The translations under genes were made by a program, and so were the position numbers. Shown here piece by piece: positions 12,333 to 22,318 of a stretch of 64,000 nucleotides of DNA. The notes beneath the pieces were generated by a model. That model did no database searches. It saw only the letters and a list, made by a program, of their open reading frames with translations, and was not told where the DNA came from. Within the stretch, counting starts at the first letter, position 1, and each line of letters opens with the position of its first letter. Origin of the DNA: Gambelia wislizenii (Eukaryota; Chordata; Lepidosauria; Squamata; Crotaphytidae); the NCBI GenBank assembly GCA_030847615.1, contig JAUMIR010000001.1, positions 254,141,187 to 254,205,186 of the forward strand, read 5' to 3'.

Positions 12333-13192
12333 ATGATGGCTGAGACAAGCCTCATCCATTTTTATAAACTTGATGATGGCAATTATCAAGCCTGGAGTGT
12401 GTATATTCAGGCTTTATTAACTAAGGACAATTTGTGGGACATTTTGGAGAATGAAAGTGTGATCCCAGAAGGGTCGAAGGATGAAATTGCAGCTTTTCGT
12501 TTAGCAGATCAGAAAGCTAGAGCTGCTATCCTCTTATCACTCAGCCTGCCCAGCTGATACATGCTGCCCAGGCACAGACTGCTTTCCAGATGTGGGAAGC
12601 TCTGAGAACATTGCACCAGAGTTCATCTTGCCTTTCAAAGATGATATGGACTAAGAGACTTTACAACACAAAACTGTGTCGTGGGGGCTGTGTGAAAGCC
12701 CATTTGAATGAGATGAGGCAGCTGTTCCAGAAGGTGGCTAACAGAGGAGTGGATATCTCAGAAGCCCATAAGTGTTTTATACTCCTAGGCAGTTTAACTA
12801 AAGAGTGGGACTTCCTCATGTACAGTTGGCAGACTACCAGGGAACATTATTTGTCTGTGGAGCTAGTAGCTGGGTACATTCTGGAAGAAGTCCAACGCCA
12901 GCAGTTTGACTCCCGGACAGAGGGGAGTACACAGCCACAGATAACCAGACATAATCAAGAGAACACAGTAACACATCCAGAGGCATCTGAAGTGGAGGAG
13001 GGAGCCTGCAGCTATGTGAAATGCTGCTTCAGATGCAAGAGGCCCAGGCATTTTCAGAGGGACTGTAAAATGCCTGCACCAGACAGGAGGGATGGCGCAG
13101 CTACAAGGCAAAGGAGGGGTGCATCCTCTCAGGCTGCTAGCCATGCTTTCATAGCAAAGCACCATCCTGAAGGTGTTGAGAGGGTGGTATGA
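12333..13192 (+). pseudogene. Copia gag remnant with CCHC zinc knuckle
   Basis: Gag forms the particle and binds the RNA. The first part (12,333-12,557, starting at the MMAETSL methionines) has the opening typical of copia gag, where the phrase LDDGNYQAWS stands for the usual L-x-G-x-NY-x-W block. A frameshift near 12,557 moves to the frame of 12,560-13,192. This holds the UBN2-like middle part (MWEALRTLHQ...) and a zinc knuckle at about 13,022-13,064, CFRCKRPRHFQRDC, which fits C-x2-C-x4-H-x4-C exactly. A TGA stop at 13,190-13,192 separates it from the protease motif in the same frame. The protein is broken and probably not made. Confidence 0.88.
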
Positions 13193-13527
13193 TTGCTTGA
13201 TAGTGGGGCAACGCATAACATGGTAAATGTTTTGAGACTGTTAAGGAATGTACAAAATGCTTCCATAACAAATATTTTCCTTGCAGATGGTGCTTCCAGC
13301 AAGGTGCAAAAAATGGGCACTGCATATGTTCCAGCTTTTGGTAAAGAGTTTTAAAAACTGTTATGTGTCAACAATCTAGAGAACTGTATATTAAGTGTTT
13401 CCCAAATGGCTACTGATGGTTATAAACTATTATTTGAGGGGGAACACTGTACAGTAACAGACAAGCATAATGTCTGTGCCAAAGGGTTAAAGAAACAGGG
13501 ATTGTACTAAAAGGGAAGGTAGCAAAT
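13193..13527 (+). pseudogene. Copia protease remnant and pre-integrase region
   Basis: In the gag frame just after the TGA stop, the phrase LLDSGATHNM appears (about 13,193-13,222). It carries the aspartic protease active site DSGA followed by THNM, the form found in copia proteases. The downstream 300 bp should code for the rest of the protease and the link to integrase, but stops and frameshifts break it up. Confidence 0.82.
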
Positions 13528-14406
13528 GTGAACCTTGCAGATAATGTGCCCCTGCATGACAAGTGTGTCCACTATTATCACAGGGTAATGGACTGTGCTA
13601 GCTATAAAGAGCTAAAAGAGCTGGCAAAAGTCTGCCCTGGTTTAAACATGAAAAATTGCCCAAGGTTTTTGGAATGTGCAGTGTGCAGAAAGGTAAAGGT
13701 GAAAGCTTTCCCAATATCCAAAAGGAGCCAAAGTGTCACTAAGAGACCTTTTGAGGTTGTCCACGTGGATTTAGCCAGTCCCTACAAGCCCACTGAAGGG
13801 GGAAACTGCTACTTCCTAGTGATAGTGGACAGACACACTAGGTACACCTATGTATACCTGCTAAAGGAGAAAAATCAGGCTGCAGACAGGTTCCGTGAGT
13901 GGGTGAACACAGTCGAAAGGGAATTCTCCTACAGGGTTGCCAGCTTGGTGATGGACAGAGGAAGGGAATTCTTGTCTAACAGTCTGCAGACCTGGATGCG
14001 TAGAAGGGGCATTAGGCACAAAACCACAAACCCCACGTCTCCAGGGGAAGATGGGCTTGCAGAAAGAAAAATTGGGATGTTAAAACAAATGCAGGAGTGC
14101 ATGATGGAAGATGCACAAGCCCCTGTGCTATGGGGGGAGCCAGTGGTGACTGTTGCTTACCTCATGAATAGATTATGGACGTCTAATGTCAATCAGACCC
14201 CGTATTATCTATTATATGGTAGGGCACCAAACCTCAAACACCTGCGAATGTTTGGCCAGTATGCAAATGTCCTGATACCCCCAAGCCTAAGGAAGCCTGG
14301 ACAGCCTAAACCCAGAAGGCTACATTTCCTTGGTTGTGAGGGCAAAAAGTACAGATTTTTCTCTTCACCCTGGAAATGTGGTGTACTCCAAGAATGCAAA
14401 TTTTGA
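13528..14406 (+). pseudogene. Copia integrase, nearly intact 292-codon frame
   Basis: Integrase joins the cDNA to the chromosome. The N-terminal zinc domain is worn: a late C-x2-C pair (CAVCRK) is visible, but the first histidines are blurred. The catalytic core is well kept, with the first Asp in VVHVDLASP, the second in LVMDRGREF and the Glu in GLAERK. I count 35 residues between the second Asp and the Glu, the DD35E spacing. The copia-type phrase YLMNRLWTSNVN and a C-terminal part (LRMFGQYANV...LHFLGCEGKKYRFF) follow. The frame is open from a methionine at 13,528, but that is not the natural start, since the polyprotein begins in gag. Confidence 0.92.
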
Positions 14407-15231
14407 ATTGCACACTGGATGGGACAGATTGCATTGCAATCAAGAGGTGTTTGTTCCCTTGGGGAGGGATGTGCCAGCAACTCCCCAAATCCTACAAATG
14501 GAGGGGTGGTAATGTCTGATGATGAAGGGGAAGCAGAGGAACAAAAGCCTGACACTTCCCATGCCACTCCAACACACACACCACCACAAACAAACATCGA
14601 GCCTAACATGTTCCTAAAAAGAGAGCCTGACACAGAGAGAGGTAGTAGCAGCAGCGCAAGTGAAGATGAGTCAGGCACAAATAGAGTGCTCATTCCTAGG
14701 AGGTCTAGGAGGGTTAGAAAGGCTCCTGACAGGTTTGTTGTCCAAGAGCCAGATTGTGCAATCTGAGAGCTTTCAGGATCTCCTAGAGCTTCCTCAGGAA
14801 GAACAGGAGCAATGGACTCTGAGTTCGAGTCATTGTTTGAGAGGCAAGTGTTCCAAGTAGTTGAGAGGCCCAAAGATCAAAAGGTTGTTGGTTGCCGGTG
14901 GGTGTATAAGCTTAAGGACATGCCTGATGGGACACAGAAGTGTAAGACATGCTTAGTAGAGAAGAGTTTTTTGCAAGAGTCCTACACCAATTTTGACAAG
15001 ACATTTTCTCCCTCGGCAAAGCCAGAGAGTCTGAGGATGGTGTTAGCTATTGCAGCCAAAAGGCGAATGGTGGTGCAGCACTTTGATTTTGAGACAGTGT
15101 ATCTGAATGATGATCTGGAGGAGACAGTGTTCATGGAGCAGACCCCAGGATACGATGGTGAGGAGAGAGTAAGGCAGCCTAAAGTGTTATTTAAGTGTAG
15201 AAGTAGAACCTGTCTTGGTGAGTTTTCCTGA
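14407..15231 (+). pseudogene. Copia linker and N-terminal reverse transcriptase
   Basis: 14,407-14,800 encodes an acidic, serine-rich linker ending in a basic patch (RRSRRVRKAPDRF), as is usual between copia integrase and RT. From 14,812 the frame matches the copia RT N-terminus: the phrase VVGCRWVYKLK (usual form GCKWVFK), then FSPSAKPESLRMVLAIAA and FDFETVYLNDDLEE, the motif holding the first catalytic Asp. After about 15,200 the sequence jumps to the post-palm region. The fingers-palm part with the second Asp pair (YVDD type) is missing, so this is an internal deletion and not just point decay. Confidence 0.85.
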
Positions 15232-16013
15232 GCCAGAGGAAAAAGATAGACAATCTTGTAGCCTGTGTGGGCTGAGTGAGGCCAAGGTAGTCAGAACCCC
15301 CATGACTACAGAATTTGTGAACTTGGAGGAAGAAAAGATTTTTGAAAGGCCTGATTTGTTTCACTCTGTGGTTGGTAGTTTGTTGGGCATTACCAACAAC
15401 ACCAGACCTGACGTAAGTTTTGCTTTTGGGGTGCTTAATAGGAGGGTCTCCAAACCTAGGAGGGTGGATTAGAAAGCCCTGAAGAGAGTAATTAGGTATC
15501 TCAAGGGGACCAGGAATGTGTGTCTGAAGCTGGCAGGGAGCCAGATGACCTTTGAGAGTTATGTAGACAGCTCTTTTGCAGCAGAAACTTCTGACAGGAA
15601 GTCTGTGACTGGGTTGGTAGTCAGGTATGCAGAGAGCCCGATAGTATAGAGATCAGAAAGCAGAACTGTGTGGACATAAGTACAACATGAATTTGCATCC
15701 TTGTCTGAGATGGCAAGTGAGGTATAATGGTTAAGGCAGATGCTAGCAGATCTTGGAGAGCTGTGCCACATGCCTGTTGAGGTGCACGAGGACTCCAAAG
15801 CCTGCATAGCAATGGCAGAAGCAGAGAACTTGAAGTGCAGGACAAAATACATTGAGGTACGCTACCAAGATGTGAGGCAGTTAATACAAGAAGGTGTCTT
15901 GTGTCTGTATTACTGTCCATCTGAGGACAACATTGCAGACCTGCTCACAAAAGCCCTTCCAGCAGGAAGCCATGATTTGTTCGCAAATAGGCTGGACCTT
16001 GCCACTAAAGTGT
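15215..16013 (+). pseudogene. Copia RT C-terminus and RNase H remnant
   Basis: The frame from 15,215 carries the copia segment after the RT palm: VGSLLGITNNTRPDVSFA (usual form IGSLLYLTNTRPDI), then after a stop IRYLKGT. The RNase H part follows with YVDSSFA (first Asp), DRKSVTG, a worn Glu region and HEDSKACIAMAEAEN. It ends KYIEVRYQDVRQLIQEG and NIADLLTKALP, the usual copia C-terminus, with a stop at 16,013-16,015. The order and motifs are clear although several frames are used. Confidence 0.87.
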
Positions 16014-16138
16014 AAGTGGAGGCGTCATAAGGGAAGGTCAACCAAAAGACGAATGATGTATTACAATGTATGTAGATGTTGTTATGGTGTGATGATAACA
16101 TGTGTCCTGCACAGTAGTCTGACCATTTTGTTGGGGAT

Positions 16139-16431
16139 TGTCAGGAGTCAGAAACTGAACTCCATAGAAAATGTCCAAAGAACTGCTAGGTCATGCTAGC
16201 CAAGGCCAAGGAACTGCCAAGTCATGCCAGCCTTGAGTCCACAGCTGCACAAGAAGGTTACTGCAGGGCATAGCAGCAGGACAGAGTCTGGAGTGCAAAA
16301 TCTGATGTAATGGTTGAGGGAGCCAATGCCCTGTAAATCTGTATAAAAGAAGGCTCAGTCCAGAGCATTCTTTCTCTTGAAATACCTTGATGTCTGGTGA
16401 AGCAGTTTGTCTGTCTGCTGTATATAGCTGT
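16139..16431 (+). repeat. Copia 3' LTR, first part
   Basis: It starts TGTCAGGAGTC after a short purine stretch (TTGGGGA at 16,131-16,137, the likely polypurine tract) and follows the 5' LTR up to GTATATAGCTGT. There a LINE 5' end begins. The missing remainder is at 22,148-22,318 on the other strand. Confidence 0.92.
16420..16431 (+). repeat. LINE target-site duplication, left copy
   Basis: GTATATAGCTGT ends the LTR portion before the LINE. The partner, GTATATATCTGT, lies on the minus strand at 22,307-22,318 directly after a LINE 3' end. The pair differs at one base. Confidence 0.8.
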
Positions 16432-17190
16432 TCATTCTCTCCATTGACGCCCCCTTGTCGTGGGAGACAGGCTTGCATACCCTAATGATGTTTTAAGCTA
16501 CGTTGGTGGTGGCATAATAGCCACCCGTAGGGTCTCCCATGCCAGACAAGTCAAAACCAAAGGGTCTGACAAAGAGTGTCAAAGGGCAGGATGGGCTCTC
16601 TAGCCTTGTGGCAACCGTCCTAGGAGAAGGAAAACTCTAATCCCAAACCCGGGCAGATGGTGCTCGTCCAACCCTGTAAGGTCAACCATCTAAGAGAAGG
16701 AAACTCTAATCAAACCTACGACCCAAGGACCTCGCTGCTACCGTCCATGCTTGCAAGGCCACAGCAGATGAACCTTTGGTTTAAAGGGTGAGGCCAGTTC
16801 TGTGCATGCTGCGCTCCACCAGAAAAATCCATTGTACAGGCTCGAAGGACAAATCCAATTCCGAAAAAGCCCTGTAGCAATAGGCGAGGGACAAAACGGT
16901 AGGTGTAAAGATGCACTGGAAGCTGCAGACCCAACCCTGCATGCAGGCGGTTCAGGACTTTGGTCGCTTGAGGCTGACCTGGGAGATGACAGTCTTGTTT
17001 GGCAGCATCCAAGCAGCCTTTTTTTAAGGAGAGCACTGCTTGCTGCATATGGAGAGGGGCCTAGAAAAGGTGGCCTAAAGAAAGCTCATCCCCATCTACC
17101 TCGTTGGCTAGCCGCGGCCAATGGGCATCTTCTGATGAGGTCAAACCAAGGCAAAGAAACAAAGGCACACACCGGCCTCCAAAGGTGTAG
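16432..17190 (+). other. LINE 5' region with stem-loops
   Basis: This is the untranslated or poorly coding leader. GGGAGAC (about 16,461-16,467) pairs with GTCTCCC (about 16,532-16,538), enclosing GGTGG...CCACC, so a compact stem-loop is possible at the RNA 5' end. No frame here shows a domain I recognise. Confidence 0.55.
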
Positions 17191-17960
17191 ATAAACTGAC
17201 GCTTGCATTTTGGAACATCAGAACCATGCGAGACTCTGCAGATAGTGGACGGCTTGAGCGTCATTCTGCTCTAATAGCCATGAACTATCACGACTTAATA
17301 TTGACATCGCTGCTCTTAGTGAAGTTCGTCTCCATGAGGAAGGCAGCCTTAAGGAACACGGCGTTAGCTACACACTTTGCTGGTCTGGCAAACACAAAAC
17401 CGAAAAACATCTTTCAGGAGTAGGTTTTATGATTAAAAACTCCATTGCCTCCAAACTCAAAACCTTGTGAACAGGACACTCTGATTGCATTATTTCCTTG
17501 CGCCTCCCACATGTTGTTCTCTTTAGTATATCTGCCCCAACTATGCAAGCCGACCCTGTAGAGAAAGACAAATTCTACACAGACCTACACCAACTCATAC
17601 AAAAAGTCCCTGTAGAAGATAAAATTATTATCCTTGGTGACTTCAATGCCAGAGTAGGAAAGAACTCCGAAGCCTGGAAAGATGTCTTAGGGAAGCATGG
17701 TGTTGGAAATTTCAATGATAACGGACGCCTCTTGCTAGAGTTCTGTGCAGAACAACAGCTGACTATTACAAACACTATCTTTCAGCAGAAAGATAGCTTG
17801 AAGACAACCTGGATGCATCCCCGATCCAAACATTGACACCTCATTGACTATGTTCTAGTCCACCAGAGAAACATTAGTGATGTCTGTCATACTCCAGTGA
17901 TGCCCAGTGCAGAATGCCAAACAGATCATCGCCTCATAAGAAGTAAACTAAATCTTCATC
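17190..17960 (+). pseudogene. LINE apurinic endonuclease remnant
   Basis: The endonuclease nicks target DNA to prime reverse transcription. Pieces of the exonuclease-endonuclease-phosphatase fold are visible over several frames: MRDSADSGRLERHSALIA near the start, IAALSEVRLHEEGSL, GVGFMIKNSI, the phrase LGDFNARVG (17,634-17,660), and a late DYVLVHQR...TDHRLI block with the Asp-His pair. Stops at about 17,421, 17,469 and 17,834 and frame changes break it up. No intact enzyme is made. Confidence 0.87.
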
Positions 17961-18562
17961 TTAAGTTCAGACTTAAGAGGGGTGGCATCTTAAAGAAGAG
18001 ACTCCAAGTCAACAATCTTCAACAAGCTACCATGAGAGACAACTTCCAGGCAAATCTGCAAATAAAACTACAGATCCTTCTCCTACAGTGCTTTCGCAAC
18101 GTATCAAAAACAGTATCCTGCAGTCTGCGGAAGAATCCCCCAGGTTCTCCCACAAGAAGAATCAAGACTGATTTGATGAAAACAACCAAGAGATCCAGGA
18201 GCTGTTGGCAAAGAGGAGAACTGCTCACCAGGAATACCGCACCCAACCAACTTGCCATGTAAGAAAAGCAGCTTTCCGTCTCACATGTAGTAAACTTCAA
18301 CAAAAAATCTGAGACATGCAGAACAAGTGGTGGATCAATATAGCAGAAAAGACAACGCTGTACAGATCTGGGTGATCTTAGAGGATTTTATGAAGCTCTT
18401 AAAGCAGTGTTTCGACCTACCTATGAGTTCCAAAGCTCCTTATACAGTACAGATGGTCAAACATTAATTACTGATAAAGCCTCCATCCTGAATTGATGGG
18501 CTGAACATTTTGAAAGTCTCTTTAGTGCCAACCAAGTAGTCCAAGGCTCAGCTATTCAACAT

Positions 18563-19434
18563 ATGATACAAAAACCGATGAAAAATGAATTGGACATAGC
18601 TCCCACTTTGGAAGAGACCCTTAAGGCCATACAGCAGATGAAAAATGGCAAGGCAGCTGGGATTGATGGAATCCCACTTGAAGTTTGGAAACACGGAGGT
18701 CATGTACTCCATAATACATTCCACAAAATCCTTGTGAATTGCTGGGGAAAGGGGGAACTGCCATCAGATCTCCGAGATGCAGTCATCATCACCCTGTACA
18801 AGAAAAAAGGAGCAAAATCCGATTGCTCAAACTATCGAGGCTTAACACTGCTCTCTATTGCTGGAAAAATCCTTGCAAGGATACTCCTGAACAGATTAGT
18901 TCCTGCTATTGCAGAAGAACTTCTTCCTGAAAGTCAACGTGGCTTCAGAGCCAATAGGAGTACTACAGATATGGTATTTGCCCTTAGACAATTGCAAGAG
19001 AAATGTAGAGAGCAGAACAAGGGTCTCTATGTAACATTTGTCGACCTCACCAAAGCCTTTGACACTGTGAGTAGAAAAGGTCTGTGGCTGATCCTGGAAA
19101 GACTAGGATGTCCCCCCAAATTCCTTAAAATGATTATCTTGCTACACAAGGGCCAGCACAGTCAAGTCAGATATGGTGATGCTCTTTCAGAGCCCTTTCT
19201 AATATCTAATGGAGTGAAGAAAGGTTGTGCTGTTACTCCAACTTTATTTACAATCTTCTTCAGCATGATGCTCCAAAGGGCTATGGCAGAGCTCGAAGAA
19301 GAAGACTGCATCTATATACGTTACCATATTGATGGTAGCTTGTTTAACTTAAGCCGTCTGAGGGCTTGCACTAAGACTCTAAACTATTTAGTCCGTGAGC
19401 TGCTCTTCGCTGATGATGCTGCCAACACTTACGA
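18563..19434 (+). pseudogene. LINE reverse transcriptase remnant
   Basis: A 304-codon frame holds most of the RT: KNGKAAGIDGIPLEVWKHGG (fingers), DAVIITLYKKKG, SNYRGLTLLSIAGKILARIL, ESQRGFRANRSTTDMVFALR, the first catalytic Asp block VTFVDLTKAFDTV, NGVKKGCAVTPTLF (usually KQGC) and ELLFADDAA, the active-site Asp pair. Directly after FADDAA an internal deletion fuses it out of frame to the thumb region. By comparison with related elements about 150 codons are gone. The 5' segment 18,000-18,560 codes the endonuclease-RT linker in broken frames. Confidence 0.9.
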
Positions 19435-19975
19435 CTCCTCGAACGCTTTCATCAGCGCTGTATACGCACAATCCTAAATATACACTGGACTAACTTTGTG
19501 ACGAATATTGCTGTCCTTGAGCAAGCAGGGATCACCAGCATTGAGGCCATGATACTGAGAACACAGCTGCGTTGGGCAGGGCACGTTTCTAGGATGGAGG
19601 ACCATCGCCTCACAAAAATAGTACTCTACGGTGAACTCACCACGGGTCAGCGTAAGAAAGGTGCTCCAAAAAAGCGATACAAGAACTCCCTGAAACAACA
19701 TCTCAGACTCGGCCAAATTGATCACCAACAATGGTCCACCCTGGTCTCACCTCAGGAGGCATGGAGATGCACTATCCACAATGCTGCAGCCTTATTTGAG
19801 AACTTACACCGAACAAGTCTTGAAGAGAAACGACAATGCAGAAAGAATCACAACCTGGAAACATCACCCAAGGAGACCTTCTGCTGTGTTTTCTGCAACC
19901 GGACTTGTTTATCTCGGATTGGCCTTTTCAGTAATCAGCACGCTTGCAGAAGGCGCAGGATGAGTCCTTCCTGAA
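19413..19975 (+). pseudogene. LINE C-terminal domain remnant
   Basis: After the internal deletion the sequence resumes with LERFHQRC, then NFVTNIAVLEQAGITSIEAM and LRWAGHVSRMEDHRL, standard C-terminal phrases of this family. It ends with FCCVFCNRTCLSRIGLFSNQ, a C-x2-C-x(n)-H-type zinc-finger-like motif. The stop is at 19,972-19,974, about 30 bp before the element end. The inverted copy at 22,319-22,637 repeats this part. Confidence 0.87.
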
Positions 19976-20008
19976 TCTTCGTTTGCGAAGAAAAGCCAGA
20001 GAGAGGGC

Positions 20009-20017
20009 ATTAATATT
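20009..20017 (+). repeat. Second LINE target-site duplication, one copy (ATTAATATT)
   Basis: It follows the LINE 3' end. The partner is at 22,638-22,646 on the minus strand, directly before the 5'-truncated start of the inverted LINE copy. Confidence 0.75.
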
Positions 20018-20645
20018 ACTGGATCTATGGATGTAACATTAGATATAGATATTTTAATTAGTTAATAAATAAAGAGGCATTTGTCTCCCAGCCCCATGCT
20101 CTTCCCAGAGGAGTCCTTGTCGGAAGAAGACCCAAAAGCCTCAAAGCCCCTTAAGACCTACTAGTGTCCAGACCCAGGACTCTTGTATACCCTCCAGCTG
20201 TTCCAGTTCTGTCAGGTTCAATTCAAAGTGCTAAAGTAATTTGAACTCAGGTAGTGGGTGGCAGGAGATGAGGCTTGCCCTTCCCAATAGGCTCAGGCAA
20301 AAGCAAACTGCTGAAGCCTCTCCAAGTTTGTGTGTTCTTGCTCATTAATGAGTTTTGCCACCTTGACCACACTCTGATGTTGGTTGGTCACATATGTTCC
20401 AGTTTTCATCTGTGAAATGTTGGAGGGTATGCAGGGTGGCAGTGGCTAAGGATGCACTCCCTTCAGAGAAGGAGGGGTGTCTGCAGAAGACTTGGAAGCA
20501 GAGTTGCCCCCAGATCTCTGAGGGTGAGAATGTTTAAAGAGGTGACAGAATGGCCCTGTAAGAAGGAGTGCTAGACTGCGGGAAAGAATGCATGGAGATT
20601 GAGGATCCTATGTGGAAAAGCCTCCAGCTAAGTAACATTGGGTTA

Positions 20646-20899
20646 CAGTAGGACCCCCGTATCCACTGATTCATTATCTGCTGATTCAGTTATCCATGGG
20701 ACACAAAACAGCACACCTACCATAGATTCTTCCTAGAAAATGTGTCCTCTCTAGCCATTTTCTAGGCCCTCCAAGGCAACTCTATGGTATTTTAAACGGG
20801 AAGTCCCATTATTTTCAATGACATTTGCTATTATCCATGTTTTTCGGTTTCCACAGGGCATCTCAGAACCAATCCCCAGCGGATAAGGGGTTTTTACTG
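20646..20899. mobile_element. Small mariner-like element, family C
   Basis: A 254-bp element flanked by TA. It starts CAGTAGGACCCCCGTATCC and ends GGGGTTTTTACTG; the ends are imperfect inverted repeats. A second copy in the opposite orientation is at 63,048-63,297, which fixes the ends. Confidence 0.85.
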
Positions 20900-21061
20900 T
20901 AGACCCAGGCACAACTGGATTAACAGGGTGTCTGTGTTAGCAGGTTTTGCTGGATTCCCAGCAAAACTTGTCCAGATCTTGGGATCTCACTTCTCCTGGC
21001 ATTCCTGAAATACTTTAGATCCTGCTGTGGCCTCTGACCTCTGTTGGTTATCAGACTCTCT

Positions 21062-21083
21062 CTCTCACACACACACACACACC
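21062..21083. repeat. CT/CA microsatellite
   Basis: A short run of TC followed by (CA)n, about 20 bp. Confidence 0.9.
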
Positions 21084-21184
21084 TCCACTACCCCACTTGG
21101 GTTTGACTAATAGTTATTTAGGATTTAAAAAATCCTACCTTGTGATACTCATAGCCGGCCAATGACTGTGTGCTCTAGTTGTTC

Positions 21185-21515
21185 TGCTAGCATTGAGTTC
21201 AGAAGCAATGAGTTTAAATTAAGGTAGTTACCTAGAACTAGTTACTTTATTAGGTAAGGAAAGGGCAATGGAACTAAATGTAGTGAAAAGTAACATAATA
21301 AGCAAGAGTAATTTTAATCCTTTGGCATATTAAGTAATAGTTGCTAGTTACTTTCAGTAGTCACTTTTGAGAGCATTTTGATGGGCATTTTTCAAACTTC
21401 ATGTGTTTCTCTTATCAATGTTATATATTTCTCATCAAAAAAAAAAGTAACAGAACTAATAGAAAAGTAACAGTAGTGCAAGAAGCAATGCAACAAGTTA
21501 CTTTGTCAACACTGT
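21185..21515. mobile_element. Possible hAT remnant
   Basis: The segment has repeated GTTACTTT and AAAGTAAC words. It ends GTTACTTTGTCAACACTG, which reversed begins CAGTGTTGACAAAGTAAC, a form common at hAT ends. The left end and TSD cannot be defined, so the call is weak. Confidence 0.35.
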
Positions 21516-21779
21516 ATCTACTAACAGCAACTGGAAACCACCACCCGCACAACACTGCTAGGAATGACGGGAATTAGTTAATTTTTAAATGTAATTTCCC
21601 AAACTCTGTTCATATCTTTGCCAACAGAATGGCTTCATTGACAAATGTTACACCAGCATTTTAGGTGGATTCTTCTGGAACATCCATAATGGCAATTACA
21701 TACGTGGTCTTCTGCTGACACACTGGAATTTCCACCAAACCCTTTAGCCACAGTTGTACCTCTGTTTTGAACATACCTG

Positions 21780-21838
21780 GAGCTCTTCTGCACTAAACAA
21801 TTATAGCACTATGATCCACTTTAACTGCCATGGTTCCA
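21780..21838. mobile_element. Half of a palindromic Harbinger-like element
   Basis: The stretch (TATAGCACTATGATCCACTT and neighbours) matches one arm of the element at 27,317-27,540. It replaces the last 40 bp or so expected of the adjoining CR1 3' end. Confidence 0.5.
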
Positions 21839-21840
21839 TT

Positions 21841-22147
21841 TAGTCCAAACTTCTGCCATACAGAAATACAAAATCAAAGCATTCCCGATAGATGGCCATC
21901 CAGCCTTTGTTTAAAAACATCCAAAGAACGAGACTCCACCACACTACAAGGCAGTACATTCCACTGCCCAAAAGGAAGTTCCTCCTAATCTTTAGGTGGA
22001 ATCTCTTTTCCTGTAGTTGGAGTCCATTGCTCCATGTTCTAGTCTGTGCTCCATCCTCAGTATGACATCCCTTCAAATATTTAAACATGGCTATCATGTC
22101 ACCTCTCAACCTTGTCTTCTCCCAGGTCCCTGAGCTGCTCCACATAG
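21841..22147 (-). mobile_element. CR1 fragment, right half, inverted
   Basis: Read on the minus strand it starts CTATGTGGAGCAGCTCAGGG and runs to the CR1 3' UTR, continuing exactly where the left half at 11,583-11,651 stops. The last 40 bp or so of the CR1 3' end are absent. The shared CTATG is the copia duplication. Confidence 0.9.
22143..22147 (-). repeat. Copia target-site duplication, right copy
   Basis: CATAG on the plus strand, i.e. CTATG in the direction of the element. It pairs with 11,647-11,651. Confidence 0.85.
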
Positions 22148-22318
22148 TGTTGGGGGATGACAGGACACTCAGTCCTTGGCAGAAGCCAAAAATATCTCAG
22201 CAGACTTAGCAGCAAGCCGTTCTCAAGAATATTTACACACAGAGTGTTTGTTTTTCAAACAAACAGGAGGCACTTTATCTTCAAGTTCAAGGCAGTTGCA
22301 ATATGTACAGATATATAC
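22148..22318 (-). repeat. Copia 3' LTR, last part, inverted
   Basis: On the minus strand it runs from GTATATATCTGTACATATTG to the LTR end CCCCCAACA and matches 11,932-12,103. It is the missing remainder of the 3' LTR whose first part is at 16,139-16,431. Confidence 0.93.

Larger units (their letters stand above)
11652..16431 (+). mobile_element. Ty1/copia LTR retrotransposon, decayed and split
   Basis: Order of parts: 5' LTR, primer-binding site, gag, protease motif, integrase, reverse transcriptase, RNase H, then the first part of the 3' LTR. Integrase before RT is the copia arrangement; gypsy elements and retroviruses have the opposite order. Reading frames are broken by stops and frameshifts, and the RT core is deleted, so this copy cannot be autonomous. 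The 3' LTR is interrupted at 16,431 by a LINE, and its second half lies at 22,148-22,318 on the minus strand. Copia elements are known in vertebrates but are patchy and low in copy number in amniotes. Confidence 0.93.
16432..20007 (+). mobile_element. APE-type LINE, 3.6 kb, chimeric copy
   Basis: A non-LTR retrotransposon with an apurinic endonuclease, a reverse transcriptase and a C-terminal zinc-finger-like end. It belongs to the abundant vertebrate family often mis-annotated as craniofacial-development-protein-2-like; I am not sure of the clade (RTE-like is my best guess). It begins in the copia 3' LTR and ends GCCAGAGAGAGG without a poly(A) tail. The 3' flank (ATTAATATT) does not match the 5' flank but pairs with the flank of the inverted copy at 22,319-22,637. 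I infer that the 5' part comes from one insertion and the 3' end from another. Confidence 0.88.
20008..22318. other. Segment inferred to be inverted
   Basis: The segment lies between two oppositely oriented LINE 3' ends. It holds a small mariner-like element, a CA run, hAT-like sequence, a partial Harbinger-like half, the reversed right half of the CR1 and the reversed last part of the copia 3' LTR. Turning it round restores the copia 3' LTR, the CR1 and all three TSD pairs. See findings. Confidence 0.8.

Noticed and set aside
13528..14406. Possible domesticated host gene because of the 292-codon open frame
   Set aside because: It is flanked by gag, RT and LTRs of the same copia element in the expected order, and has no sign of separate promoter or splice structure.
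16432..20007. Host gene similar to craniofacial development protein 2
   Set aside because: Such labels derive from LINE endonuclease similarity; here RT, target-site duplications and insertion in an LTR show it is a transposon.
16139..22318. Two independent copia LTR fragments with a LINE hot spot as the explanation for the split LTR
   Set aside because: It would need chance agreement of the CR1 halves, the CTATG duplication and two LINE duplications; a single inversion explains all of them.
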